This document shows positions 7,661-16,210 of a DNA stretch of 40,434 nucleotides, piece after piece. Positions within the stretch are counted from its first letter, which is position 1. Every line of letters starts with the position of its first letter. A program made the translations under genes and the position numbers. Origin of the DNA: Ferruginibacter sp. (GTDB lineage Bacteria > Bacteroidota > Bacteroidia > Chitinophagales > Chitinophagaceae); assembly GCA_025362235.1 (NCBI GenBank), contig JANYGZ010000056.1, positions 1-40,434 on the forward strand. Direction: 5' to 3'. The notes under the pieces are model-generated. The model searched no databases, was not told the origin of the DNA, and saw only the letters and a list, made by a program, of their open reading frames with translations.

Positions 7661-8473
7661 ATGAAAATAAGTACCTCCATTTTATTTGCAATGCTGATTT
7701 TATTGATTGCCGCTATGCTATGCAGCAATGTCATTATAAAAAAAGAATACGATAAAGTAGATAAGACAGACCTATACTGGACGTATCGAAAAGTATCACA
7801 ACAGCCATTTAAGTACCTTAAAATAACAGGTGGTAACATTACTAATATTGCTTTTGAACAGAGTAACTCCTGCTCAGTACGGGTACTGGAAGACTGGGCC
7901 AGGTATGATAAGGAAGACATTACCGCCGTTGTAAAAAATGATACTATGTTTGTTGATTTTCGTTTTGTGCCGCAAAATGAAAATGAAAAAAACTGGCTAA
8001 AAAATATTACCCCTGTTCGAATTTTCTCTCCAGAACTTATATCAGTTGATGGTTTTAATACAAAACTGGAGATGTTTAAAATGAAACAAAAAAGCTATAC
8101 CGTAAATATTTCCGGGAGGTCTGAATTTGAAGTGGAGAGCATGATACCCAATCTTGATTCATTGAATATTACACAAAAAGATTCGTCGGAAGTTGTATTT
8201 GAAATGTCACCAGAATATAAAACTTTGCCAAAAGCAGAAAGTAGCGGAAAACCGCTTACAGTTCATTTTGGCAGTCAACAAGACATTACTCCGTATACAA
8301 ATGTTGTTAGTATAAAAAGTAAGGAAGCAATGTCTGTTCAATCTTTAACTGCCTCCGTGCAAGGTGTTTCTTTGCTGGATGTTGGCCATGCACAAATAGG
8401 TTCCATGCAACTGCAAATTGCAGACAGTTCAGCCATTTTACTTTCAGGTGGAGCTTTAAAGAAAGTTAAATAA
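7661..8473 (+). CDS. Membrane-anchored protein with DUF2807-like (putative auto-transporter adhesin head) region
   Basis: A 270-residue protein with one N-terminal hydrophobic segment (about residues 5-25), probably an uncleaved anchor or signal, and an extracytoplasmic body. The body has repeated short beta-strand patterns such as YLKITGGNITNIAF, SVDGFNTKLEMFKM, YTVNISGRSEFEVES and AQIGSMQLQIADSSAILLSGG, suggesting a beta-helix like that of DUF2807 proteins. The similarity is only by pattern. It begins 5 bases after the GntR stop and is therefore the fourth operon gene. An association of DUF2807-like proteins with YtrA-type loci suggests a sensor or envelope role, but this is inference. Confidence 0.6.
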   Translation: MKISTSILFAMLILLIAAMLCSNVIIKKEYDKVDKTDLYWTYRKVSQQPFKYLKITGGNITNIAFEQSNSCSVRVLEDWARYDKEDITAVVKNDTMFVDFRFVPQNENEKNWLKNITPVRIFSPELISVDGFNTKLEMFKMKQKSYTVNISGRSEFEVESMIPNLDSLNITQKDSSEVVFEMSPEYKTLPKAESSGKPLTVHFGSQQDITPYTNVVSIKSKEAMSVQSLTASVQGVSLLDVGHAQIGSMQLQIADSSAILLSGGALKKVK

Positions 8474-8515
8474 ATCGCCGGAGGGCAAAAAATAATAACA
8501 GCGATTTGCTTTTAA
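8472..8515 (+). terminator. Possible weak terminator of the ytr-like operon
   Basis: AAATCGC (8472-8478) and GCGATTT (8501-8507) can pair across a 22-base loop, followed by GCTTTTAATT. The left arm overlaps the stop codon of the last operon gene. The stem is short and the U-tract only four bases, so termination is plausible but uncertain. Confidence 0.35.
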
Positions 8516-8549
8516 TTGAATTAAACTCTAAAAGAAATATTATCCTTAT

Positions 8550-9428
8550 TTATTTTACTTCTTCCCACAAATGGCGTATCAATCCATCTGCTAAACCAAT
8601 TTTGGGTACATAAATTTCTTCTGCACCTGCCCAACGCATGGTGTTAATATAAATTAGTATTGCAGGCACAATAACATCGGCTCTGTCTTCTCTTAAACTA
8701 TAGCGGGTTATCCTTTCTGCCAAAGGCACACTGTTTAATTCTTTATAATAATCCCGTAGCAATTCTAAAGAAAGGGGTTTGCCATCTTTTCTTTTACTCA
8801 TTGAAAAAACTTTATTGATGTTGCCCCCGCTGCCAATTGCTACTGCCTGCTTTTGCCCCTTGGTTACTGCACGTATATGTTCTTTCATCTCGTCCCAGTT
8901 GCTATCTGTTACCATATTTTTAAGTAAACGGATAGTACCGATATTAAAAGATTTTTTAAATATAAGGATGCCATTGCTGAAGAAGGAAAGTTCTGTACTG
9001 CCACCGCCTACATCAATGTATAAATAGCTGTGGTCTTTATCCATATTTTCTGCAACATGATTTTCATACACCAAACCCGCTTCAAAATCGCCACTGATCA
9101 CTTCAATTTCAATTTCAGTTTCCATTTTTACCTTACGGATAATATCTGCCGAATTTTTGGCATCCCTCATGGCACTCGTAGCACAGGCTTTTATGTGTTC
9201 AACTTCGTAAGCATTACATAAATGTTTGTAAGCCTTCATGGTTTGTAAAATCATTCCAATCTTTTGTTTGGATATTGTACCATACTCAAACACATCAAAA
9301 CCCAGCCTCAGCGGTATTCTTATTAAATTCATTTTATTAAATACAGCTACACCATTTTCATCATTTAATACTTCTGTTATTAAAAGCCTTGCTGCATTAC
9401 TGCCGATGTCAATTGCTGCTAATTTCAA
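8550..9428 (-). CDS. ppx: Exopolyphosphatase / Ppx-GppA family phosphatase
   Basis: ASKHA-fold hydrolase that releases phosphate from polyphosphate or acts on pppGpp. The phosphate-1 loop is AIDIGSNAARLL at residues 5-16, ACATSAMRDAKN lies at 81-92, the catalytic region ISGDFEAGLVY at 111-121, and the phosphate-2 loop YIDVGGGSTELS at 137-148. At 292 residues it has only the two N-terminal domains and lacks the C-terminal HD-like domain of E. coli Ppx (about 510 residues); short Ppx2-like forms are common. It lies 84 bases downstream of ppk1 on the same strand, so synthesis and breakdown of polyphosphate are probably linked. Ppx rather than GppA activity is inferred from this neighbour. Confidence 0.87.
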   Translation of the reverse strand: MKLAAIDIGSNAARLLITEVLNDENGVAVFNKMNLIRIPLRLGFDVFEYGTISKQKIGMILQTMKAYKHLCNAYEVEHIKACATSAMRDAKNSADIIRKVKMETEIEIEVISGDFEAGLVYENHVAENMDKDHSYLYIDVGGGSTELSFFSNGILIFKKSFNIGTIRLLKNMVTDSNWDEMKEHIRAVTKGQKQAVAIGSGGNINKVFSMSKRKDGKPLSLELLRDYYKELNSVPLAERITRYSLREDRADVIVPAILIYINTMRWAGAEEIYVPKIGLADGLIRHLWEEVK

Positions 9429-9512
9429 TATTATAACAATTTAATATTCATGTGTTGTACAAATATACCATTGTAATCAGCAATCAAACGACTTACAATA
9501 TTAGTGAACCTT

Positions 9513-11585
9513 CTATGTGGATAATTTGCGGAATAGATAATTATAGGTATCAACCTGGCTGCGTACTTTTTTTGTATTGCGGGGGTTAATATATTGATTA
9601 CTTAGTGCATTGTCTAATTTCCGTGCTTTTATATTGTCTGATAATTGTATCTGTAAAATATCTTTTAATTCAGCCTGTATATCTTTCTCAAAAATGGGAC
9701 AGGCTACTTCTACACGATGGTCTAAATTCCTCACCATCCAGTCTGCTGATGTAATAAATACTTTCTCTTTTCCGCCATTATAAAAAATCATTACTCTTGC
9801 ATGCTCCAGATATTCATCAACTATACTGATAGCATGTACAGGTATTTTAAATTTTTTATTTTCTGTAAGCATACAAATAATTCCTCTTATAACCATGCTT
9901 ATTTCTACACCAGCTTTGGCGGCATCGTATAATTTGTTAATAAGCAATTCATCACTAAGTGAATTAAGCTTAATGGTAATAGCCGCAGGTTTTTTTGCCT
10001 GGGCTGCCTTAATTTCTTTGTCAATTAATTGTCCCAGCTGCCGACGCATAGTTACAGGGCTCACCATTAGTGTTTTACATGCTTTTAATAAATGAAGCCT
10101 GGTTTTAGGCTGTTCAAGGTAATTAAATACCCTGTTAACATCCGCCATTATAAACCTGTCGGATGTAAGCAGGCAATGGTCTCCATAAATTTTTGCAGTT
10201 CTTTCATTTAAATTACAGGTACCCACAAAGCCATAATGAATAGTGCGCCCGTTTACAATTTTTTTAATCAGGCAGATCTTGGCATGTACTTTTAAATTAG
10301 GGACACCAATTAAAACTTTTACACCTGCTTCTTCAAGTTCTTCCTTCCATTCCAGGTTGGCTTCTTCATCAAAGCGTGCCCGCAATTCAATTACTACGGT
10401 AACCTGTTTACCATTGCGCACTGCATTGGTAAGGGCATTAATGATTTTTGAGCGGGCCGCAAGCCGGTAAGAGGTTATTTTGATATTTTTTACATCAGGG
10501 TCAATAGCAGCTTCTCTTAACAAATCAATCAGGCTGTCAAACGAATGATAAGGGAAAGTAAGCAATATGTCTTTTTCTAAAATAATGTCTGTAACCTTAT
10601 CGGCGCCTTTTAGCGCAGGATGTAAAAACGGTTTTTTCCTTGTGCTTTTTTTATTAAATACTGATTCAGGAAAGTTAATAAAATCTTTAAAATTATGGAT
10701 TCGGCCACCGGGGAGCAGGTTGTCTTTTCCAGATAAGCCCAATCGTTTAATAAGATAGGTGAGCAGGGAAGCATCAATTTCTTTATCAAAAATAAAACGC
10801 ACCGGTTTCCCTTTTTTTCGGTTTTTTAACCCCTTTTCAAGTTTTTGTGTAAGTGATGTTGATATATCAGTATCAATATCAATTTCTGCGTCACGGGTTA
10901 CTTTAATAATGTGGGCTGAAAAAGTGTCGTAACCAAAATAAGAAAAAATATAGGGTAAACAAAAACGAATAACATCTTCCAGTAAAATTATTTGTTTGAT
11001 ATCATCTTTTGATGGTAAGATTACGAACCTGCTCACAATTCTGGAAGGCACCGATACAAGGGCGAAGCGGTGTGCAATGCTTTTGTCTTTTTTAGACATT
11101 CTGCAGGCGAGATAAATTGACTTGTCACTCAGTGTAGGGAATGCCTGGATACTTTCTATCATTAATGGCACAACGTTACTGCGTATTTCTTCATTAAAAT
11201 ATTCTATTACATAATTTTGCTGGGCCTTTGTTAACTGGCTTTCGTTGATTAAAAATATTTTTTCTTTTTTAAGCTCTCTTAATATTTCGTTCCATATCCT
11301 GTCAAATTCTTTTTGCTGCTCAACAACATTATCCTGAATTTCTTCTAATATCAATCCAGGAGAGGCTTCCAGGTGCATGTTGGGTTTTTTACCCACTTCA
11401 ATCATTCTTTTTAAAGTAGCAACACGTACCCTAAAAAACTCATCCAGGTTGTTGGAAAATATACCTAAAAACTTTATTCTTTCCAGTAACGGAACCGTTT
11501 CATCTGCTGCTTCCTGCAGTACCCTGCTATTAAATGACAACCAGCTTATATCCCTGAATATTACTTTTTGTTTTAACAAAACCAA
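9513..11585 (-). CDS. ppk1: Polyphosphate kinase 1
   Basis: Enzyme that reversibly moves the gamma-phosphate of ATP onto inorganic polyphosphate. The 690 residues are the standard PPK1 length. The N-terminal domain begins FRDISWLSFNSRVLQEA (10-26) with FSNNLDEFFRVRV (43-55). The head domain spans roughly 115-325. The first phospholipase-D-like half carries the autophosphorylated histidine H434 in LKVHAKICLI, followed by VGTCNLNERTAKIYGDH (454-470). The second half carries H595 in EYLEHARVMIFYNGG. Both histidines needed for catalysis are present. The ATG at 11585 gives the usual short N-terminus. ppx follows 84 bases downstream. Confidence 0.96.
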   Translation of the reverse strand: MVLLKQKVIFRDISWLSFNSRVLQEAADETVPLLERIKFLGIFSNNLDEFFRVRVATLKRMIEVGKKPNMHLEASPGLILEEIQDNVVEQQKEFDRIWNEILRELKKEKIFLINESQLTKAQQNYVIEYFNEEIRSNVVPLMIESIQAFPTLSDKSIYLACRMSKKDKSIAHRFALVSVPSRIVSRFVILPSKDDIKQIILLEDVIRFCLPYIFSYFGYDTFSAHIIKVTRDAEIDIDTDISTSLTQKLEKGLKNRKKGKPVRFIFDKEIDASLLTYLIKRLGLSGKDNLLPGGRIHNFKDFINFPESVFNKKSTRKKPFLHPALKGADKVTDIILEKDILLTFPYHSFDSLIDLLREAAIDPDVKNIKITSYRLAARSKIINALTNAVRNGKQVTVVIELRARFDEEANLEWKEELEEAGVKVLIGVPNLKVHAKICLIKKIVNGRTIHYGFVGTCNLNERTAKIYGDHCLLTSDRFIMADVNRVFNYLEQPKTRLHLLKACKTLMVSPVTMRRQLGQLIDKEIKAAQAKKPAAITIKLNSLSDELLINKLYDAAKAGVEISMVIRGIICMLTENKKFKIPVHAISIVDEYLEHARVMIFYNGGKEKVFITSADWMVRNLDHRVEVACPIFEKDIQAELKDILQIQLSDNIKARKLDNALSNQYINPRNTKKVRSQVDTYNYLFRKLST

Positions 11586-11686
11586 TTAATTTAAATATTT
11601 AATCAATGAATTTAAATGCAATCATAATTATAAAACGTAAAACTTATTATTAAGTTTTTATAAATTATTTAAACCGAACGTAGATA

Positions 11687-12721
11687 TTATGTTATTACAG
11701 TTTCCTCTAACATCTCATTGCGCTGCTTTTTTTTATTTATAAAATATAACAACCCAAGACATAACAGGCCAAAAAACAGCACAATAAAAGTACTTACTCC
11801 CCACATGAGCCAGCCAAAAGCTTCACCGGTTGTTTGGTTTATATTATACAGACTTAAGATTAAAAAAATAGCTGTAGGGAAAGTGCCTAAACCGCCTGGT
11901 GTAATAATATTTGCCAATGCTGCTAAAGTTAAAACGGCACAGGCTGCATTAAAACCTAGGTGGTTAACATCTGCAATAGCCGAAAAACCAATATATACCT
12001 GTAAAAGATACATGCTCCATATAAATATTGTATGAAATAAAAACCAGCCTCTTTTTTGAAGTTTTAATATACTGGTAATACCTTCTTTTAAACCCGCTAA
12101 AAAAAATTTTATTTTAACAGCAATTTTTCCTCCGGCATATTTATTAAAAACAAAACGAAATATCAAAATAACCACAGTAATTATTGCAACAGTCAGTAAA
12201 CCTTTAAGCCATAGAGGTTGACTGGTACTGCTATTGGTTATTTTGGTAAGCGTATGCTTTAGAAAATCTCCTACCAATTTGTATTGTATAAAAAAAGTAA
12301 AAAGAATAAAAATAAGGTAACAAAACAAATCAAAGATTCTTTCTGCAACAATACTTCCAAAGAGTTTTTGAAAAGGAATTTTTTCATATTTGCCAAGCAG
12401 TGTGCATTTTAAAATTTCGCCCAAACGCGGAAGAAAAGTATTGGCCAGATATCCGACCATTGTTACACTAAACGCATTAAAAATAGAAGGCCTATACCCC
12501 ATAGGCTCTATCATTATTCTCCACCTTATAGCACGGCTTAAATGACTGGCAAGCGCTATAAAAACTATAGGAATAATAACAATATAATCTGCATTGGAAA
12601 GCGCCAATTTAAATTCTTCAAATTCAGCCGCGGTCATTTTATTAAACTGCCACCATATCAAAAAAACACCAATACCTAAAAAAACAATATACTTAATTAT
12701 TACACTTATTCTTTTGCTCAT
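11687..12721 (-). CDS. UPF0104 / lysylphosphatidylglycerol-synthase-like transmembrane protein
   Basis: A 344-residue polytopic protein with about eight hydrophobic segments, of the flippase-like domain family that forms the membrane half of MprF. Family marks are SHLSRAIRWRIMIEPMGYRPS near 61, VGYLANTFLPRLGEILKC near 89 and LANIITPGGLGTFPTAIFLIL near 273. The cytosolic aminoacyltransferase domain of MprF is missing, so lipid lysylation is not expected; a lipid-transport role is inferred for stand-alone members. It lies 85 bases downstream of panC on the same strand, an arrangement I recall from other Bacteroidota, often with panD between; panD is absent here. Confidence 0.82.
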   Translation of the reverse strand: MSKRISVIIKYIVFLGIGVFLIWWQFNKMTAAEFEEFKLALSNADYIVIIPIVFIALASHLSRAIRWRIMIEPMGYRPSIFNAFSVTMVGYLANTFLPRLGEILKCTLLGKYEKIPFQKLFGSIVAERIFDLFCYLIFILFTFFIQYKLVGDFLKHTLTKITNSSTSQPLWLKGLLTVAIITVVILIFRFVFNKYAGGKIAVKIKFFLAGLKEGITSILKLQKRGWFLFHTIFIWSMYLLQVYIGFSAIADVNHLGFNAACAVLTLAALANIITPGGLGTFPTAIFLILSLYNINQTTGEAFGWLMWGVSTFIVLFFGLLCLGLLYFINKKKQRNEMLEETVIT

Positions 12722-12806
12722 AATATTTTACAAATTACGAAGGATTAATAAATATCCGTTAAACAATAAACAACTGTAATCAATAATATTTATTGCAACA
12801 ATTGAA

Positions 12807-13655
12807 TTAATCGTTTACAATCATGTTATCAATCAATCGTACTTCATTTAAAAAAGCTGCAATTAAAACCACAATCAATTCCTTTCCATTCCAATAATCG
12901 AGTGGTTTAAGGGTGTTGGCATCAGCAATTTCCACATAGTCGACTCGAAAACCTTGTGTACTTAGATATTCAATTGTATTTTTCTTAAGGTCTTCTATAT
13001 AACCTGCCATAATATTGTTTTTAATATATTCAAGTGCTTTTGAAATTGTTACAGCGTGCTTTTTTTCTGTTGATGTTAGCCTCATATTTCTGCTGCTCAT
13101 TGCAAGCCCACCGGCCTCTCTTTGTGTGGGACAAATTACAATTTGTAAAGAAGGGAAATTAGTTTCAGCCATTTTTTTTAATACCATACTTTGCTGAAAA
13201 TCTTTTTGCCCCACGTACAATTTATCTGGCAAAATAATTTCCAGCAGCCGGTGTACTACCTGGCATACCCCCTGAAAATGCCCCGGTCGAAAGCTGGCTT
13301 CAAGTACCGTGTCTAAAAACCCCAATTCAAAATGGGTAATAGTTTTTAATCCGTTAGGATATATTTCAGCAACTGACGGTAAAAATAATACCTCACAACC
13401 AGCTTGTTCCAAAAGGTAAATATCCTGTTCAATCGTTACGGGGTATTTTTCAAAATCTTTTGCATTATTAAACTGGGTTGGGTTTACAAAGATGCTGCAA
13501 ACCACCAAATCATTTTCTTTTTTTGCTTTTGTTATTAAACTTATATGCCCGCTATGCAATGCTCCCATAGTTGGTACAAATCCGGTAGTTAAAGTTTTTA
13601 CTTTTGTCGTAGCAAAAAAATTTATAATGTCTCCGGCTGTTTTAATTATTATCAT
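12807..13655 (-). CDS. panC: Pantothenate synthetase (pantoate--beta-alanine ligase)
   Basis: Joins pantoate and beta-alanine with ATP to make pantothenate, through a pantoyl-adenylate. The 282 residues are the family length. The ATP-binding HIGH-type motif is PTMGALHSGHISL at residues 28-40; VCSIFVNPTQFNNAKDFEKYP follows at about 52. VGQKDFQQ and the MSSRN segment (KMSKS-like) complete the active site. The substrate for this step comes from panB at 4187-5002. It is divergent from the GT5-like gene, with about 109 bases between the two starts that must hold both promoters. Confidence 0.95.
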   Translation of the reverse strand: MIIIKTAGDIINFFATTKVKTLTTGFVPTMGALHSGHISLITKAKKENDLVVCSIFVNPTQFNNAKDFEKYPVTIEQDIYLLEQAGCEVLFLPSVAEIYPNGLKTITHFELGFLDTVLEASFRPGHFQGVCQVVHRLLEIILPDKLYVGQKDFQQSMVLKKMAETNFPSLQIVICPTQREAGGLAMSSRNMRLTSTEKKHAVTISKALEYIKNNIMAGYIEDLKKNTIEYLSTQGFRVDYVEIADANTLKPLDYWNGKELIVVLIAAFLNEVRLIDNMIVND

Positions 13656-13711
13656 TTATTATTTAATTAAGCATCAAAACTACGTGTAGATTGATTTTAA
13701 TAAAATTAATG

Positions 13712-13719
13712 TAACTTTG
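13712..13719 (+). promoter_or_regulatory. -7 promoter element for the GT5-like/DUF4270 genes
   Basis: TAACTTTG matches TAnnTTTG exactly and lies 46 bases before the GT5-like ATG at 13765. An ATTG at about 13690-13693, 18 bases upstream, could serve as an imperfect -33 element. Confidence 0.55.
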
Positions 13720-13764
13720 CATCCCTTGCGGAAAACCATTCTGCCTTAAACTAATCAAGCACAA

Positions 13765-14577
13765 ATGTCAACAAAAAAAAGAATTTTATTTATTGCCAAT
13801 GAAATGTCTCCATATGTAGAGCTTACCGAGTTTGCCGAGATTATTAATAAATTGGCTGTAAAAGCAAATGATAGCGGAATGGAAGTAAGGTGTATTATGC
13901 CTCGTTTTGGCATCATCAATGAAAGAAGGCACAGGTTACATGAGGTGGTGCGGTTGTCGGGCATTAATGTATCTATAGATGGGGATGATTACCCATTGGT
14001 AATTAAAGTTGCTTCGTTACCCAACGCAAGGTTGCAGGTTTATTTTTTGGATAATGATGATTTTTTTAAACGCAAAACCGTTTTTACAGACGACAATGAA
14101 AAATGGTATACTGATAATGGTTTAAGAACTGCATTATTTTGCAAAGGGGCATTAGAAACAGTAAGAAAATTTGGATGGCCCCCAGACATTATTCATTGCA
14201 GTGGGTGGATGACAGGGTTGATTCCAATGTTTATTAAGGCAGCATACAAAAAAGAGCCGGTATTTAGTAATTGCAAAGTTATTTACACGATAGGGCAAAC
14301 AACTTTCAAAGAAAAAATGGGTGCTGATTTTTTAACGCTGGCAACTATTAATGACAATGTAACTAAAAAGGAGCTGGATTTTTTTAAAGATAATAACAAC
14401 GTTGCGATGTTTAGAGGTGGTGCTGCATTTGCAGATGCTGTTACTTTCGGCTCAGAAAATGTTGATAAAAAACTGGTGGATGAATTTAGTAAAATAAAGG
14501 GTAAAAAAACATTGCCGTTCAATACGGAAAGTGATTTAACAGACTATTTACAATTATATAACGACCTTGCAAAGTAG
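13765..14577 (+). CDS. Single-domain glycogen/starch-synthase-like (GT5 N-terminal domain) protein
   Basis: A 270-residue protein related to the N-terminal Rossmann domain of glycogen synthase (GT5). It opens KRILFIANEMSPYVELTEFAEI, aligning with the GlgA start, then has VRCIMPRFGIINERRHRLHEV and the DIIHCSGWMTGLIPMFI segment near residue 150. Two things are missing. The KTGGL motif that binds ADP-glucose in GlgA is replaced by VELTE (about residues 18-22), and the C-terminal catalytic Rossmann domain (about 200 residues) is absent. The stop is followed by a separate gene, so it is not a simple frameshift. A glycogen-synthase activity is unlikely; the role is unknown. The same gene next to panC and DUF4270 is, as far as I recall, conserved in Bacteroidota. 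Confidence 0.75.
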   Translation: MSTKKRILFIANEMSPYVELTEFAEIINKLAVKANDSGMEVRCIMPRFGIINERRHRLHEVVRLSGINVSIDGDDYPLVIKVASLPNARLQVYFLDNDDFFKRKTVFTDDNEKWYTDNGLRTALFCKGALETVRKFGWPPDIIHCSGWMTGLIPMFIKAAYKKEPVFSNCKVIYTIGQTTFKEKMGADFLTLATINDNVTKKELDFFKDNNNVAMFRGGAAFADAVTFGSENVDKKLVDEFSKIKGKKTLPFNTESDLTDYLQLYNDLAK

Positions 14578-14614
14578 TTATAATACATAACCCTTTTAAT
14601 TAAATATTGTTTTT

Positions 14615-16111
14615 GTGCAAAGAAATTTCTTCCGTTTATTTTTGGCTGTTGGTGTTTTTTCAATGATTGCCTGGAGTTGTAATAAAATAGATACCACTCA
14701 AATAGGTGCCGATCTTTTACCCGCTGTTGATAATGTTCAAACTTTTGCAGATACATTAACAGTATTTGGTACACAAGGTATCCTTTCTACTGATACAACA
14801 AGGATTGGTACAAACGAGCTTCAAGTATTAGGATCTATTAATAACGATCCCCTTTTTGGTAAAACCAATGCCAATATTTACATGCAATATAAACCTACTT
14901 TTTTTCCCTACTACTTCGGTAAAGCCAATGATTCAATAGGACAGCCCTACGCTCCTGCCGGAACAGGGTACGATTCTGTAGTTCTTTGTCTTTCTTATAG
15001 GGGATTTTATGGCGATTCTACAAAACCTCAGCACTTACGGGTATACGAGCTGGATGATAATGAGCCTAATTTTAGATATGACTCTGTGTATACCTCTTTA
15101 TATCAACCAACTATTAAACCAACAAAATTAGTTGGAGAAATAACATTATTGCCTACAGATATAAAAAATAGAATTATATATAATTATGGAAAAGATTCTA
15201 CGAGTTTTCAGATTCGTATTCCATTAAGTACAGCCTTCCTTAATAAAATTCTTAATAATAGTGATTCTTCGGCCGGAGAGCCTTTTCATACAGACTCGCT
15301 TTTTACTACCGTTTTCAAGGGGTTGTCTGTAGAAGCTGATGGAGGTGCGGATGCAAATGGTTTGTTTTATATCGGCCTTACGGATGCTAATACCCGGCTG
15401 GAGGTTCATTACCGTAGTAAAAATAAAACTCCGATAGATACTACATATACTTCCTGGTTTGTTAATAAAACTGGGAGTTTTTTGGTTAGCAAATCTGCTT
15501 CGGCTGATTATATTAATAGGAACAGGGCTGGCTCAGAATATACAAACCCTTCTTCAAATGAATTATTCTTACAAACAACCCCAGGTACTTATGCAACTCT
15601 AAAAATTCCGGACCTGAGTGTTTTTAAGAACAGTATTATCCACAGGGCCGAATTGCAAATTCTGCAAATACCTTCTGCAGGCCCCAGTTTACCTGTTCCG
15701 GAATATCTTTATGTAGATGCAGTAGATACAGGAAATACAGAGAAATATATACCATTACCCTACGATCTTAGTCCATATACATATTATAATCCGTACAGTA
15801 CTGTACCCCCATTTTTTCCGACTGGCGGAATAGACTATTCTTATTATGGCGGCAGGGTAAAAACTAAAACCGATCCATTAACTGGATTGCCAATGAGTTA
15901 TTATTCGTTCAATATTTCGAGGTATGTACAGAATATTGTAACCAACCATATTCCTAATTATACTTTAAGATTATCTGCGCCTTCTGAGTTATTTTATTAT
16001 GGTTATTATTTTGCCTTTAACAATCCACTGGCTTTTGGGTCTATTAAAGTTGGGAATGGTAATAATCCTAATTATAGATTGATATTACGCATTGTGTATT
16101 CAAAAATTTAA
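14615..16111 (+). CDS. DUF4270 family lipoprotein
   Basis: A 498-residue surface or periplasmic lipoprotein of a Bacteroidota-specific family. The N-terminus is a lipoprotein signal with hydrophobic residues 5-20 and the lipid-bearing C22 in MIAWSCNK. The mature chain starts with the family-typical DTTQIGADLLPAVDNVQTF and LQVLGSINNDPLFGKTNANIY segments and is rich in Tyr, Thr and Asn, consistent with beta structure. The start is a GTG at 14615; no ATG exists upstream of the signal peptide. It lies 37 bases after the GT5-like gene and is probably co-transcribed. Function is not established; outer-membrane or cell-surface location is inferred. Confidence 0.82.
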   Translation: MQRNFFRLFLAVGVFSMIAWSCNKIDTTQIGADLLPAVDNVQTFADTLTVFGTQGILSTDTTRIGTNELQVLGSINNDPLFGKTNANIYMQYKPTFFPYYFGKANDSIGQPYAPAGTGYDSVVLCLSYRGFYGDSTKPQHLRVYELDDNEPNFRYDSVYTSLYQPTIKPTKLVGEITLLPTDIKNRIIYNYGKDSTSFQIRIPLSTAFLNKILNNSDSSAGEPFHTDSLFTTVFKGLSVEADGGADANGLFYIGLTDANTRLEVHYRSKNKTPIDTTYTSWFVNKTGSFLVSKSASADYINRNRAGSEYTNPSSNELFLQTTPGTYATLKIPDLSVFKNSIIHRAELQILQIPSAGPSLPVPEYLYVDAVDTGNTEKYIPLPYDLSPYTYYNPYSTVPPFFPTGGIDYSYYGGRVKTKTDPLTGLPMSYYSFNISRYVQNIVTNHIPNYTLRLSAPSELFYYGYYFAFNNPLAFGSIKVGNGNNPNYRLILRIVYSKI

Positions 16112-16125
16112 TTATTTGCTATAAA

Positions 16126-16168
16126 AAACAACAAAGCTTCTGCAGAATATTCAGGGGCTTTGTTGTTT
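16126..16168 (+). terminator. Terminator-like hairpin after the DUF4270 gene
   Basis: AAACAACAAAGC (16126-16137) pairs perfectly with GCTTTGTTGTTT (16157-16168) across a 19-base loop that contains a small palindrome, TTCTGCAGAA. A true U-tract is missing, but the 3' arm is U-rich. The 3' arm also contains the -33 element of metK. Confidence 0.55.
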
Positions 16169-16189
16169 AATGTTACACACTTATCTTTG
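16159..16189 (+). promoter_or_regulatory. Promoter of metK
   Basis: TTTG at 16159-16162 and TATCTTTG at 16182-16189 with 19 bases between them match the Bacteroidota -33/-7 consensus. The ATG of metK lies 21 bases after the -7 element. The -33 element sits within the hairpin of the upstream gene. No SAM-binding riboswitch is evident in the very short leader. Confidence 0.75.
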
Positions 16190-16210
16190 CAACTCAAAAA
16201 ATAAAACCAT

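Noticed and set aside
13765..16111. GT5 gene as a frameshifted glycogen synthase continuing into the next gene
   Set aside because: The following frame is a DUF4270 lipoprotein with its own signal peptide and shows no glycosyltransferase C-terminal motifs, so no broken second half is present.
16190..16210. SAM riboswitch before metK
   Set aside because: The leader from the predicted start to the ATG is under 20 bases, too short for any SAM-binding RNA.
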